Program-made: the position numbers and the translations under genes
Part shown: positions 35,273 to 42,281 of the stretch, piece after piece
How positions within the stretch are numbered: position 1 is the stretch's first letter
Layout: each line of letters begins with the position of its first letter
Origin: Planctomycetota bacterium
Lineage (GTDB): Bacteria; Planctomycetota; Phycisphaerae; Phycisphaerales; UBA1924
DNA length: 64,000 nucleotides
Direction: 5' to 3'
Assembly (NCBI GenBank): GCA_018242625.1
Contig: JAFEBO010000003.1
Coordinates: 62,001 to 126,000, forward strand
The notes under the pieces: model-generated
Seen by the model: the letters and a program-made list of their open reading frames with translations, nothing else
What the model was told of the DNA's origin: nothing
The model's database searches: none

Positions 35273-35301
35273 TTGACCCTCCGGGGGGTCTTTCCTAAAC
35301 T
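35273..35301 (+). promoter_or_regulatory. Sigma70-type promoter for rpmF-plsX-fab genes
   Basis: TTGACC (35273-35278), a 17-bp spacer and TAAACT (35296-35301) on the plus strand, giving a start near 35308 and a leader of about 95 nt before rpmF. It is the best-matching promoter-like pair found in the window. Confidence 0.6.
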
Positions 35302-35403
35302 CTTGGCCCTGAATTGGCTGCCGCAGCGTTGCGGAAGCGAGACGGGGAATTGGTCAAAGTTCGGCCCGGCCTGGTGCCTGCCGCGTGCTTTGGAGACTGG
35401 AAC

Positions 35404-35604
35404 ATGCTTCCTCCACAAAGAGTCAGCTACGGCCGCACGCGTCGGCGTCGCACCCACCACGCCCTGACAGCGACAACGCAGACGGTGTGCCCTCTCTCGG
35501 GCATGCCCAAGCAGCACCACCGGGTGTGCGCGGAGTCCGGCTACGTTCGGGCCGGTCTGCGGATCAAGGTGCCCAAGCTCGGCATCGGAATGCCCAAGAA
35601 CTAA
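35404..35604 (+). CDS. rpmF: 50S ribosomal protein L32
   Basis: A 66-residue basic protein with MLPPQRVSYGRTRRRRTHHAL and the L32 zinc-ribbon region. Canonical L32 carries two Cys pairs (CxxCG and CxxCG); here CPLSG and CAESG keep only the first Cys of each pair, so the zinc site looks half lost, a partial C-minus form. HHRVC is conserved. The C-terminal tail is longer than usual (RAGLRIKVPKLGIGMPKN). ATG 35404 follows GGAG. As in many bacteria it precedes plsX and the fatty acid synthesis genes, so ribosome and membrane lipid production are co-regulated. No DUF177 (yceD) gene lies upstream. Confidence 0.92.
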   Translation: MLPPQRVSYGRTRRRRTHHALTATTQTVCPLSGMPKQHHRVCAESGYVRAGLRIKVPKLGIGMPKN

Positions 35605-35687
35605 GTTGGGTCTAAACCGGCAGCAGTACGGCGGTGAGGCTCTGGTCTCCCGCTCTCGCACGCCAAATGGGAAGCAGGAATCGGCCG

Positions 35688-36746
35688 ATGCGAATCGCCG
35701 TTGACGTCATGGGAGGCGACCACGCCCCCGACGCAATTCTGAAAGGCTGCGTTGCGGCTCTTGAGGAGCTGGGCAGTGACGACCAGCTGATCTTGGTCGG
35801 GCCGCGGGATCTCATCAGCGACTACCTGACCGATCGGGCGGTGCGCGATGGCCGCATCGAGATCGAGCACGCTTCCGAAGTGATCGGGATGGAGGAGAGC
35901 CCGGCCAAGGCTGTCCGCTCCAAGAAAGACAGCTCGATCGTCAAAATGGCGCTTTTGGGGAGCGAGAAAGCCCCGACGTCCGGACCGGGCGCGCGGGCGG
36001 ACGTGGTGCTGAGCGCGGGTAATACCGGCGCCTGCGTTTCCGCGGGCATCATGCACATGAAGCGGCTGGCCCGGGTGCACCGCCCCGGCATCGCCGTGAC
36101 GGTGCCCGCGTTCAAGGGCCCCGTGGTCATGATCGACTGCGGCGCGAACCCCGAGCCCAAGCCGACGCACCTCTGGCAGTACGGCGTCATGGCCGCGGAA
36201 TTGGCGCGGGTTGTGCACGGCATCGAGAATCCCCGCGTTGCTCAGATGAACATCGGCAGCGAGGAGGCGAAGGGGACCGACACGGTCAAGCAGACCCGGG
36301 ACCTGCTCAAGGCGACTCCGGGCCTGAACTATGTCGGCTATGTCGAAGGGCGCGACCTGTTCGACGGGAACGCCGACGTGATCGTCACGGACGGATTTGT
36401 CGGGAACACGCTGCTCAAGATGGCCGAGGGCCTGGCGAAGTCGATTTTTTCAGCGCTCGCGACCGAGATCATGACGACCGACCCGGGCCTGATGCTGCAG
36501 ATCGAGCCGGTCTTCAAGCAGATCTGGAAGAAGAACGACTACCACGAGCACGGCGGCGCCCCGCTTTTGGGCGTGAACGGGGCGATGTTCATCGCCCACG
36601 GCAGCAGCGAGGCGAAGACGATCAAGAACGCGATCCGCAATTGCCGCCGGTTTGTCAGCAGCGGCGTGAACCAGACGATCGCCCGGCGGCTCGAAGAGGT
36701 GCACGCGGTTGCGGGCCACCTGGTCGAATCCGGCTCCGAAGCGTGA
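35688..36746 (+). CDS. plsX: Phosphate acyltransferase PlsX
   Basis: A 352-residue enzyme converting acyl-ACP to acyl phosphate, the donor for PlsY in phospholipid synthesis. Signatures are MRIAVDVMGGDHAPDA at the start, VLSAGNTGACVSAG, VMIDCGANPEPKP, NIGSEEAKG, DGFVGNTLLKMAEG and GAPLLGVNGAMFIAHG. An ATG at 35634 in frame would add 18 residues unlike the family, so ATG 35688 is preferred. It follows rpmF by 83 bp and is 25 bp before fabH, in the usual plsX-fab order. Confidence 0.95.
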   Translation: MRIAVDVMGGDHAPDAILKGCVAALEELGSDDQLILVGPRDLISDYLTDRAVRDGRIEIEHASEVIGMEESPAKAVRSKKDSSIVKMALLGSEKAPTSGPGARADVVLSAGNTGACVSAGIMHMKRLARVHRPGIAVTVPAFKGPVVMIDCGANPEPKPTHLWQYGVMAAELARVVHGIENPRVAQMNIGSEEAKGTDTVKQTRDLLKATPGLNYVGYVEGRDLFDGNADVIVTDGFVGNTLLKMAEGLAKSIFSALATEIMTTDPGLMLQIEPVFKQIWKKNDYHEHGGAPLLGVNGAMFIAHGSSEAKTIKNAIRNCRRFVSSGVNQTIARRLEEVHAVAGHLVESGSEA

Positions 36747-36771
36747 ATGCGGCGCGTAGACTTGTGCACGC

Positions 36772-37797
36772 ATGTCCAATGGAACTTCAAGCGGCCGGCG
36801 TCCCGTCGGCGTCCGAATTGCGGGGACCGGCTCGGCTCTGCCCGCCCGGAGCTTGACCAACACCGACCTTGAAAGGCTGATGGAAACATCGGACGAGTGG
36901 ATCGTCCAGCGGACGGGCATCCGTTCGCGCCGGATTATCGACCGATCCAAGGGCGAGTCGACCAGTCAGCTCGCGGGCGAAGCGCTCAAGGCCGCGCTGG
37001 CGGACGCACACCTGAGCCCGACCGACCTCGACCTGGTGATCGTGGCCACCATGACGGCGGAGATGAGCTGCCCGGCCTCTGCATCGCTGGTTGTGAATCA
37101 CATTGGGGCGGGCCAGTGCGGCGCGTTCGATCTGACGGCCGCCTGCTCTGGGTTTGTGTACGGGCTCAATATCGCCCACGACCTGATCCGGGGCGGGGCG
37201 TACCGGACTGTCGGGCTGGTCGGGGCGGACACGCTTTCCAACCTCATGGACTATTCCAACGCGGGCAGATCGACCGCGATCATCTTCGGTGATGCGGCGG
37301 GCGCAGTTGTCCTCAAGGCGACCGACGATACTTCTAAGGGCGTGATTGCCCAGGCGATGCACTCGGACGGCCCGGGCTGGAAAGAGATTTACGTTCCCCG
37401 CTGCGTGCAGGACTTCCCCGAGGGCGTGGCCCCGGATGAATCCAAGTACGAGCATGTGCAGATGAACGGAGCCTCGGTGTTCAAGTTCGCCGTGGGCACG
37501 TTCCCGAAACTGATCGAAGAGACGCTCGCGAAGGCGAACGTGAAGCCGTCTGACGTGGATATGTACGTCTGCCACCAGAGCAACCAGCGCATCCTCACCG
37601 CCGCACGCGAACGGTTCGGCCTTGCCGAGGACAAGCTGTACATCAACATCGACCGCTACGGCAATACCGTCGCCGCGTCGGTGCCGCTCTGCTTTGACGA
37701 ACTCAAGAAGTCGGGGCGGATCCGGGAAGGCGCGAAGGTGATGTTTGTCGCCTTTGGCGGCGGCCTGACCTGGGGCAGCAGCCTCTGGCAGCTTTAG
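36772..37797 (+). CDS. fabH: 3-oxoacyl-ACP synthase III
   Basis: Beta-ketoacyl-ACP synthase III of 341 residues, condensing acetyl-CoA with malonyl-ACP to start fatty acid synthesis. The catalytic triad is visible: Cys125 in LTAACSGF, His268 in YVCHQSN and Asn298 in RYGNTVAASV. Also seen are RTGIRSRR near the N-terminus and FGDAAGAVVL. Length is normal. It lies 25 bp after plsX and 54 bp before fabD on the same strand. Confidence 0.95.
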   Translation: MSNGTSSGRRPVGVRIAGTGSALPARSLTNTDLERLMETSDEWIVQRTGIRSRRIIDRSKGESTSQLAGEALKAALADAHLSPTDLDLVIVATMTAEMSCPASASLVVNHIGAGQCGAFDLTAACSGFVYGLNIAHDLIRGGAYRTVGLVGADTLSNLMDYSNAGRSTAIIFGDAAGAVVLKATDDTSKGVIAQAMHSDGPGWKEIYVPRCVQDFPEGVAPDESKYEHVQMNGASVFKFAVGTFPKLIEETLAKANVKPSDVDMYVCHQSNQRILTAARERFGLAEDKLYINIDRYGNTVAASVPLCFDELKKSGRIREGAKVMFVAFGGGLTWGSSLWQL

Positions 37798-37851
37798 GGA
37801 CGGACAACCCGGCCGGGTGCGCGGCCGACCCTGATCGCGTAGAATCGGGCC

Positions 37852-38790
37852 ATGAGCACGCCCCTCGTCATTTTGTGCCCCGGACAGGGCGCCCAGGCCG
37901 TCGGCATGGACAAGGCGTTCTTTGGGCAGTCGCCGGAAGCACGGGCGGTATTCGAGCAGGCGGACTCCATCCTTGGTGCTTCGCTGGGGTCCAAACTGAG
38001 CACACTGTGCTTCGAGGGGCCCGCGGAACGCCTGAACCAGACCGACGCCAGCCAGCCGGCAATCTTTACGACTTCCATCGCCTGCTACGCGGCCCTCAAG
38101 GCTCAGTGGAACTACGGCAACGGTGAGGCCCCGATCGCCGCGGCGGCGGGCCTTTCCCTGGGCGAATACACCGCCCTGACGATTGGCGGCGCAATGTCCT
38201 TTGAGGATGGGCTCAAGCTGGTGGCCCTGCGTGGCCGGGCCATGCAGGACGCTGCGGAGGCTTCGCAGGGGGGCATGGTCGCGCTGATCGGCGCGGACGA
38301 GGCTCAGGCGCTGCAGGTCTGCGAGAAAGCGCGGGGCGGCGACGTGCTGGTTTGTGCAAATTTCAATGCACCCGGGCAGATCGTGCTTTCCGGCTCCAAG
38401 TCCGCCTGCGACCGTGCCGGGCCGATCGCCTCTGAGCTTGGGCTTCGGGCGACTGCGCTTGTCGTCGCGGGCGCGTTCCATTCTCCGCTGATGAAGCCCG
38501 CGGCAGACCGCCTGCATGATGCTCTGGAAAAGACCTCTATTCGGGCACCCCGGTGCCCGGTCTTCGCCAACGTGACCGCGGCGCCGCACGAGGCGGAACC
38601 GGCCGGCATCCGGCGCAGGCTGGTCGAGCAGCTGACAAGCCCGGTTCGCTGGGCGCAGTCGTGCGCCGCGATCGCGGCCCAGCAGGGCGGAAAAGCTGAG
38701 TTTCACGAGCTCGCGCCCGGGCGCACGCTCGCCGGGCTTTATCGTCGCATCGACAAGAACATCAAAGTCCTGCCCCACGAAGAACCATGA
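37852..38790 (+). CDS. fabD: Malonyl CoA-ACP transacylase
   Basis: A 312-residue acyltransferase that loads malonate on ACP. Evidence is PGQGAQAVGM at the N-terminus, the nucleophile elbow GLSLGEYTAL (Ser102) and the catalytic His210 in GAFHSPLM, with LNQTDASQPAIF typical of the family. Its stop overlaps the start of the following lipoprotein gene by four bases (ATGA), implying translational coupling. Confidence 0.95.
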   Translation: MSTPLVILCPGQGAQAVGMDKAFFGQSPEARAVFEQADSILGASLGSKLSTLCFEGPAERLNQTDASQPAIFTTSIACYAALKAQWNYGNGEAPIAAAAGLSLGEYTALTIGGAMSFEDGLKLVALRGRAMQDAAEASQGGMVALIGADEAQALQVCEKARGGDVLVCANFNAPGQIVLSGSKSACDRAGPIASELGLRATALVVAGAFHSPLMKPAADRLHDALEKTSIRAPRCPVFANVTAAPHEAEPAGIRRRLVEQLTSPVRWAQSCAAIAAQQGGKAEFHELAPGRTLAGLYRRIDKNIKVLPHEEP

Positions 38791-39401
38791 ACTCACGCAT
38801 GCTGACCAGGCACACCATCACCCGCGTTCTCCCGGCGGCCCTTCTGACGCTGGGGCTTTGTTTCGCTCTTGCCGCCTGCGGCGAGTCGAGGCCCAAGCCC
38901 AAAGCCCCCCCACCGCCTCCGCCGACGCCCGCGGCAACGGCCGCACCGGCGCCCAAGATGGAGTCGGTCGATATCAACACGTATCTGCAGGCACAAAAGG
39001 CCGACAAGCGGGTTCAATTCCCGCAGGAGAAGGCCCCCGGGGATGACCTGGTCGCCAAGAGCGTGATCGACCTTGCCAGTGCGCTGGCGAAGGGCGACGC
39101 CAAGGCGTTTGGCGGGCTGTTGACGGGCGAAGCCAAGGACGTTCTGGAGCAGTTGCAGAGCGGAGGCCAGTGGGACGACTCCACCAGCAAAATCGAGGCT
39201 GTCCGCGTGGTGGAGGTCGCTGCACCGGGTGCGCGTCCGGCGACATTCACGGTCACCCTGGCGGTCCAGGAACCGGGCAACGCCTACGTGCTGCGATTCG
39301 GGGGCACTCTCTCGGGTGAGAAGTATCTCTTCAACGGACAGCCCGTGGGGCGCGCCACGCATCCGCGAGCGAACCAGTTCGACGACGGCCGCTTCGACTG
39401 A
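38787..39401 (+). CDS. Lipoprotein within the fab gene cluster
   Basis: A 204-residue predicted lipoprotein. A hydrophobic signal (LPAALLTLGLCFALAAC) ends in the lipobox LAAC, followed by a Pro-rich spacer of about 20 residues. The soluble domain carries no motif recognised here; the middle (SVIDLASALAKGDAKAFGGLLT) is helical and the end beta-rich, reminiscent of small NTF2-like lipoproteins, but that is a guess. It is coupled to fabD by an ATGA overlap and precedes fabG by 60 bp. Its insertion in the fatty acid cluster is unusual. Function unknown. Confidence 0.75.
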   Translation: MNSRMLTRHTITRVLPAALLTLGLCFALAACGESRPKPKAPPPPPPTPAATAAPAPKMESVDINTYLQAQKADKRVQFPQEKAPGDDLVAKSVIDLASALAKGDAKAFGGLLTGEAKDVLEQLQSGGQWDDSTSKIEAVRVVEVAAPGARPATFTVTLAVQEPGNAYVLRFGGTLSGEKYLFNGQPVGRATHPRANQFDDGRFD

Positions 39402-39461
39402 TTTGCGGCACACCATTCTCCCGGCCAATCGGCGCGGGTATTCCCAGCACAGGATGAGTCC

Positions 39462-40208
39462 ATGACCGAATCGATCAAACGCGTCGCCGTCGTCACCGGC
39501 GCTTCCCGTGGCATCGGCCGCGCCATCGCCCAGCGTCTCGCCCGCGACGGGCGTCACGTGGTGCTCGTTGCACGCACCGAGAGCGCTCTCAACGACGTCA
39601 AGCACGGCATCGAATCCGGCGGGGGCAGCGCGTCGGTTGTTGCGGCCGACATTTCCGACCCCAAGGCCTTCGCGTCGGCGATCGAGAAGATCGCCGAGAC
39701 CCACGGGCGCCTCGACATCCTGGTCAACAACGCGGGCATCACCAAGGACGGCCTGGCGCTCCGCATGAGCGACGAGGACTGGAACCTGGTGGTGGGCACG
39801 AATCTGACCAGCGCGTTTGTCGCGATCCGCGCGGCGGCCCGTGCGATGATGAAGGGCAAATTCGGGCGCATCGTGAACATCTCCTCGACGAGCGGCGTCG
39901 TGGGCAACGCGGGCCAGGCGAACTATGCCGCGGCCAAAAGCGGGCTCATCGGCCTGAGCAAGTCCATCGCGCGCGAGCTTGGCAGCAAGAACATCACGTG
40001 CAACGTGATCGCGCCCGGCTACATCGAGACGGACATGACGCAGAACCTTCCGCAGCAGGTGAAGGACCATGTCATGGGCATGATCGCGGTGAAGCGATTC
40101 GGGACCGCCGACGACATCGCCGCGGCGGTTGCGTATGCCACGAGCGACGAGGCCGGATTCTTCACCGGCCAGACCATCGTTGTCGATGGCGGCATGACGA
40201 TGGCCTGA
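39462..40208 (+). CDS. fabG: 3-oxoacyl-ACP reductase
   Basis: A 248-residue short-chain dehydrogenase reducing 3-oxoacyl-ACP with NADPH. TGASRGIGRAIA binds the cofactor and LVNNAGI is conserved. The catalytic residues are Asn114, Ser142, Tyr155 and Lys159 (in QANYAAAKSG). IETDMTQNLP and FFTGQTIVVDGGMTMA are typical FabG C-terminal segments. It ends the rpmF-plsX-fabH-fabD-lipoprotein-fabG series. The acpP and fabF genes that usually follow are absent; a minus-strand gene starts at once. Confidence 0.94.
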   Translation: MTESIKRVAVVTGASRGIGRAIAQRLARDGRHVVLVARTESALNDVKHGIESGGGSASVVAADISDPKAFASAIEKIAETHGRLDILVNNAGITKDGLALRMSDEDWNLVVGTNLTSAFVAIRAAARAMMKGKFGRIVNISSTSGVVGNAGQANYAAAKSGLIGLSKSIARELGSKNITCNVIAPGYIETDMTQNLPQQVKDHVMGMIAVKRFGTADDIAAAVAYATSDEAGFFTGQTIVVDGGMTMA

Positions 40209-40214
40209 GCCGGA

Positions 40215-40721
40215 TCAGGCCGGACGCAGGAAGCTCATATGAAGCTCGGCGTGGCGGAGATTCATGGCCGTCCACTCTTGGTGCGTCATTTCGCCGAAGA
40301 GAACGTTTTTCTGCGTGGGCTTCTCTCGTTTGAGGCGCTCCGCGGAGCGCCGCAGATGTGCGGCGCCTTCGTCGAGCGGCACAACATCGGTCGCGAGTGT
40401 GCCGCCCGAGATCCCCGGAATGCGCACGCCGCGCGGCATCGGCCCCCGGATGAACTTGGATTTCTGAAATCCCACGATGAACCGGACGATCCAGGGGGGC
40501 CGCAGGCTTGGCGGGTAGCCGTCGAATGCGTAGTCGATCCACGTTGCGAGGTGATCGAAGATCTGGCCCGGCGTCCAGTTTCCGAGTCGCTCGAGCGTGC
40601 CGGCCCGTTCCGCGGCAACGAGGCGGTCCATGTCGGCCAGCATCTCGTCGATGTTCGAGAAATGAAGCTCCCGGGCTTTTCCCGGACCTACGCCGACCTT
40701 CCCCGTATTGATCGCAGCCAT
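40215..40721 (-). CDS. DUF1569 family protein (DinB-like fold)
   Basis: About 168 residues with GNWTPGQIFDHLATWIDYAFDG and FGEMTHQEWTAMNLRHAELHMSFL, which match the DUF1569 family, a four-helix DinB-like fold common in planctomycetes with conserved His residues that could bind a metal. No signal peptide. Start MAAINTGK at 40721 gives the expected length; the open frame extends to 41186 only through the antisense of the neighbouring gene. It converges with fabG, with 6 bp between stops. Its biochemical role is unknown. Confidence 0.8.
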   Translation of the reverse strand: MAAINTGKVGVGPGKARELHFSNIDEMLADMDRLVAAERAGTLERLGNWTPGQIFDHLATWIDYAFDGYPPSLRPPWIVRFIVGFQKSKFIRGPMPRGVRIPGISGGTLATDVVPLDEGAAHLRRSAERLKREKPTQKNVLFGEMTHQEWTAMNLRHAELHMSFLRPA

Positions 40722-40792
40722 GCCGAATGCTAACAGACGCCGCCCATTCGGGTCCGAACACTGAAAAAGTGCTGGGAACCGCATCAAAGAGC

Positions 40793-40821
40793 TTGGAATC
40801 GCGTTGGTTTCCGAGGATACT
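40793..40821 (+). promoter_or_regulatory. Possible promoter of the tandem sorted-type secreted genes
   Basis: TTGGAA (40793-40798), a 17-bp spacer and GATACT (40816-40821), giving a leader of about 80 nt before ATG 40909. The hexamers are imperfect matches, so confidence is modest. Confidence 0.4.
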
Positions 40822-40908
40822 GGGTTTCGGCCGTTTGGCCGCTTTCGGAGAATCGGATTCCGCCCCGAGACTTCGGAAGACCGTATTGGGAAGAGAGGGA
40901 GAGAAATC

Positions 40909-41538
40909 ATGCATTGGAAATGTGCTTTTGCCGCGATCGCGGCCGGTTCGGTTGTTTCGCTCGGGAATGCAGCGATCGTTGCCGTGGGTGGGCAGGTGAC
41001 GCAGATCGCGCAACCGCTCGACGCGCGGTTCAATGTGCTCACCAATCCGAATACTGCGTACTGCTGGAACGAGATCCAGAATTTTGCTCTCGACCGCTCT
41101 GTGGCGATCGACGCCTTCGCCCCCGGCACGTACAACCAGCTGGGAGACCTGATTTCCGCGTCGCTCACGGCGGGGACGGTGGTCAACAGCCATTACATCC
41201 ACTTCGATGTGGCGCCGCAGACTTCGGCGTCGATCCAGGGCCGCGTGCGCTTTGACGGACAGATTCTGGGCGTGATCGTGCTCAACGAAGCCGGTGCCCG
41301 TCATCTTGACGATTCGGACTTTCTGGGCGCCCCAACACTTTTTACCCAGGGGAACAACAACCGCGGGCTGGAGTTCGGATCGGACGCGTTCCGGCTGACC
41401 ATCTCCGGTGACACGATCGAGTTTGACTTGAGCATCACGCAGCCCGGCGATTTCATCCGAGTGCTCACCGTGCCCGGACCGGGTTCGCTGGCGCTGGCCG
41501 GATTTGGCCTCTTGGGCCTGTCGCGGCGTCGCCGGTAA
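40909..41538 (+). CDS. Secreted protein with PEP-CTERM-like C-terminus
   Basis: A 209-residue protein with an N-terminal signal peptide (CAFAAIAAGSVVSLGNAA), a beta-rich mature domain with YIHFD and FDGQILGVIVLNE, and a C-terminal VPGPGSLALAGFGLLGLSRRRR, i.e. a PEP-like motif, a hydrophobic span and an Arg cluster, as in exosortase-sorted proteins. The consensus Glu of PEP is replaced by Gly. GGGAGAG before ATG 40909 serves as ribosome site. It is about half identical by eye to the next gene, so the two are a tandem duplication. The mature domain (CWNE, HLDDSDFLGAPTLFT) is not assigned. It is probably anchored at the cell surface. Confidence 0.8.
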   Translation: MHWKCAFAAIAAGSVVSLGNAAIVAVGGQVTQIAQPLDARFNVLTNPNTAYCWNEIQNFALDRSVAIDAFAPGTYNQLGDLISASLTAGTVVNSHYIHFDVAPQTSASIQGRVRFDGQILGVIVLNEAGARHLDDSDFLGAPTLFTQGNNNRGLEFGSDAFRLTISGDTIEFDLSITQPGDFIRVLTVPGPGSLALAGFGLLGLSRRRR

Positions 41539-41636
41539 GGGTTTTTCTGCCGGCTTGCACTTTGCCCGCCGGGCAGGGAGAATGGAATCTGCTGCCGATC
41601 CGCCCCGGCAGGCTGATGGCACAGGGAGAGAGACAC

Positions 41637-42281
41637 ATGGTCAAGACGGGAATTCCGGGAGCGGCGATTGCCGCGGTGTTGTGCGCTGTTTCTCACGGCG
41701 CGATCGTGGGTACGCTGGCGCAGGTTTCGCAGATTTCGCAGCCGGCCGATGCGCAGCTCGACGTGCTGACCAACACCACCTCTGCCTACTGCTGGAACGA
41801 GGCCCAGGACGTAGCTCTATCGCAGGCGATCTGGGTCAATGCACACTCGATCGGCACGTACTCCTCGGACTCCGATCTGGTCACGACGCAGATCGCGGCG
41901 GGAACCTGGGTGCGGAGCCTCTACATCCACTTTGATGCTCCCCCCGGCGGCAGCGGATCGGTGCAGGGCTTCGTCAAGTTCGACCGGCCGATCATCGGCG
42001 TGATCGTGGTGAATGCGCCCGGTTTCCGGCATCTCGATGATTCCGATTTTCTCGGCGCTCCGACGCTGTTCACGCACGGCGTGGACTTCCGCGGGATGGA
42101 AATGGTGAACGACCAGTTCACGATCGGCGGGGGCGGCACCACCATCCAGTTCTCCATCTCGATCTCGCAGCCCGGCGATTTCATCCGTGTTATCACGGAA
42201 GGAGATGTCGTCCCCTCGCCGGCGCCGCTCGCTCTCCCGGCAATCGCGACGGTTGTGCTCTGCCGCCGCCGGCGCGTCTAA
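41637..42281 (+). CDS. Secreted protein with PEP-CTERM-like C-terminus, paralogue of 40909
   Basis: A 214-residue paralogue of the preceding gene. Shared blocks in order are QxSQISQPxDAQLDVLTN, CWNEAQD, YIHFDxPP, GFxKFDRPIIGVIVVN, RHLDDSDFLGAPTLFT and QPGDFIRV. It has a signal peptide (AAIAAVLCAVSHGA) and a C-terminal VPSPAPLALPAIATVVLCRRRRV of the same type. The start is taken at 41637 after an AGGGAGAG; an in-frame ATG at 41616 is possible. The 98-bp gap from its neighbour and the common orientation suggest one transcript. Its 3' end overlaps the convergent S9 peptidase by four bases. Function unknown. Confidence 0.8.
   Translation: MVKTGIPGAAIAAVLCAVSHGAIVGTLAQVSQISQPADAQLDVLTNTTSAYCWNEAQDVALSQAIWVNAHSIGTYSSDSDLVTTQIAAGTWVRSLYIHFDAPPGGSGSVQGFVKFDRPIIGVIVVNAPGFRHLDDSDFLGAPTLFTHGVDFRGMEMVNDQFTIGGGGTTIQFSISISQPGDFIRVITEGDVVPSPAPLALPAIATVVLCRRRRV

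Noticed and set aside
36787..38796. 669-residue minus-strand open frame across fabH and fabD
   Set aside because: Shadow of two well-supported genes; high G+C makes long antisense frames common.
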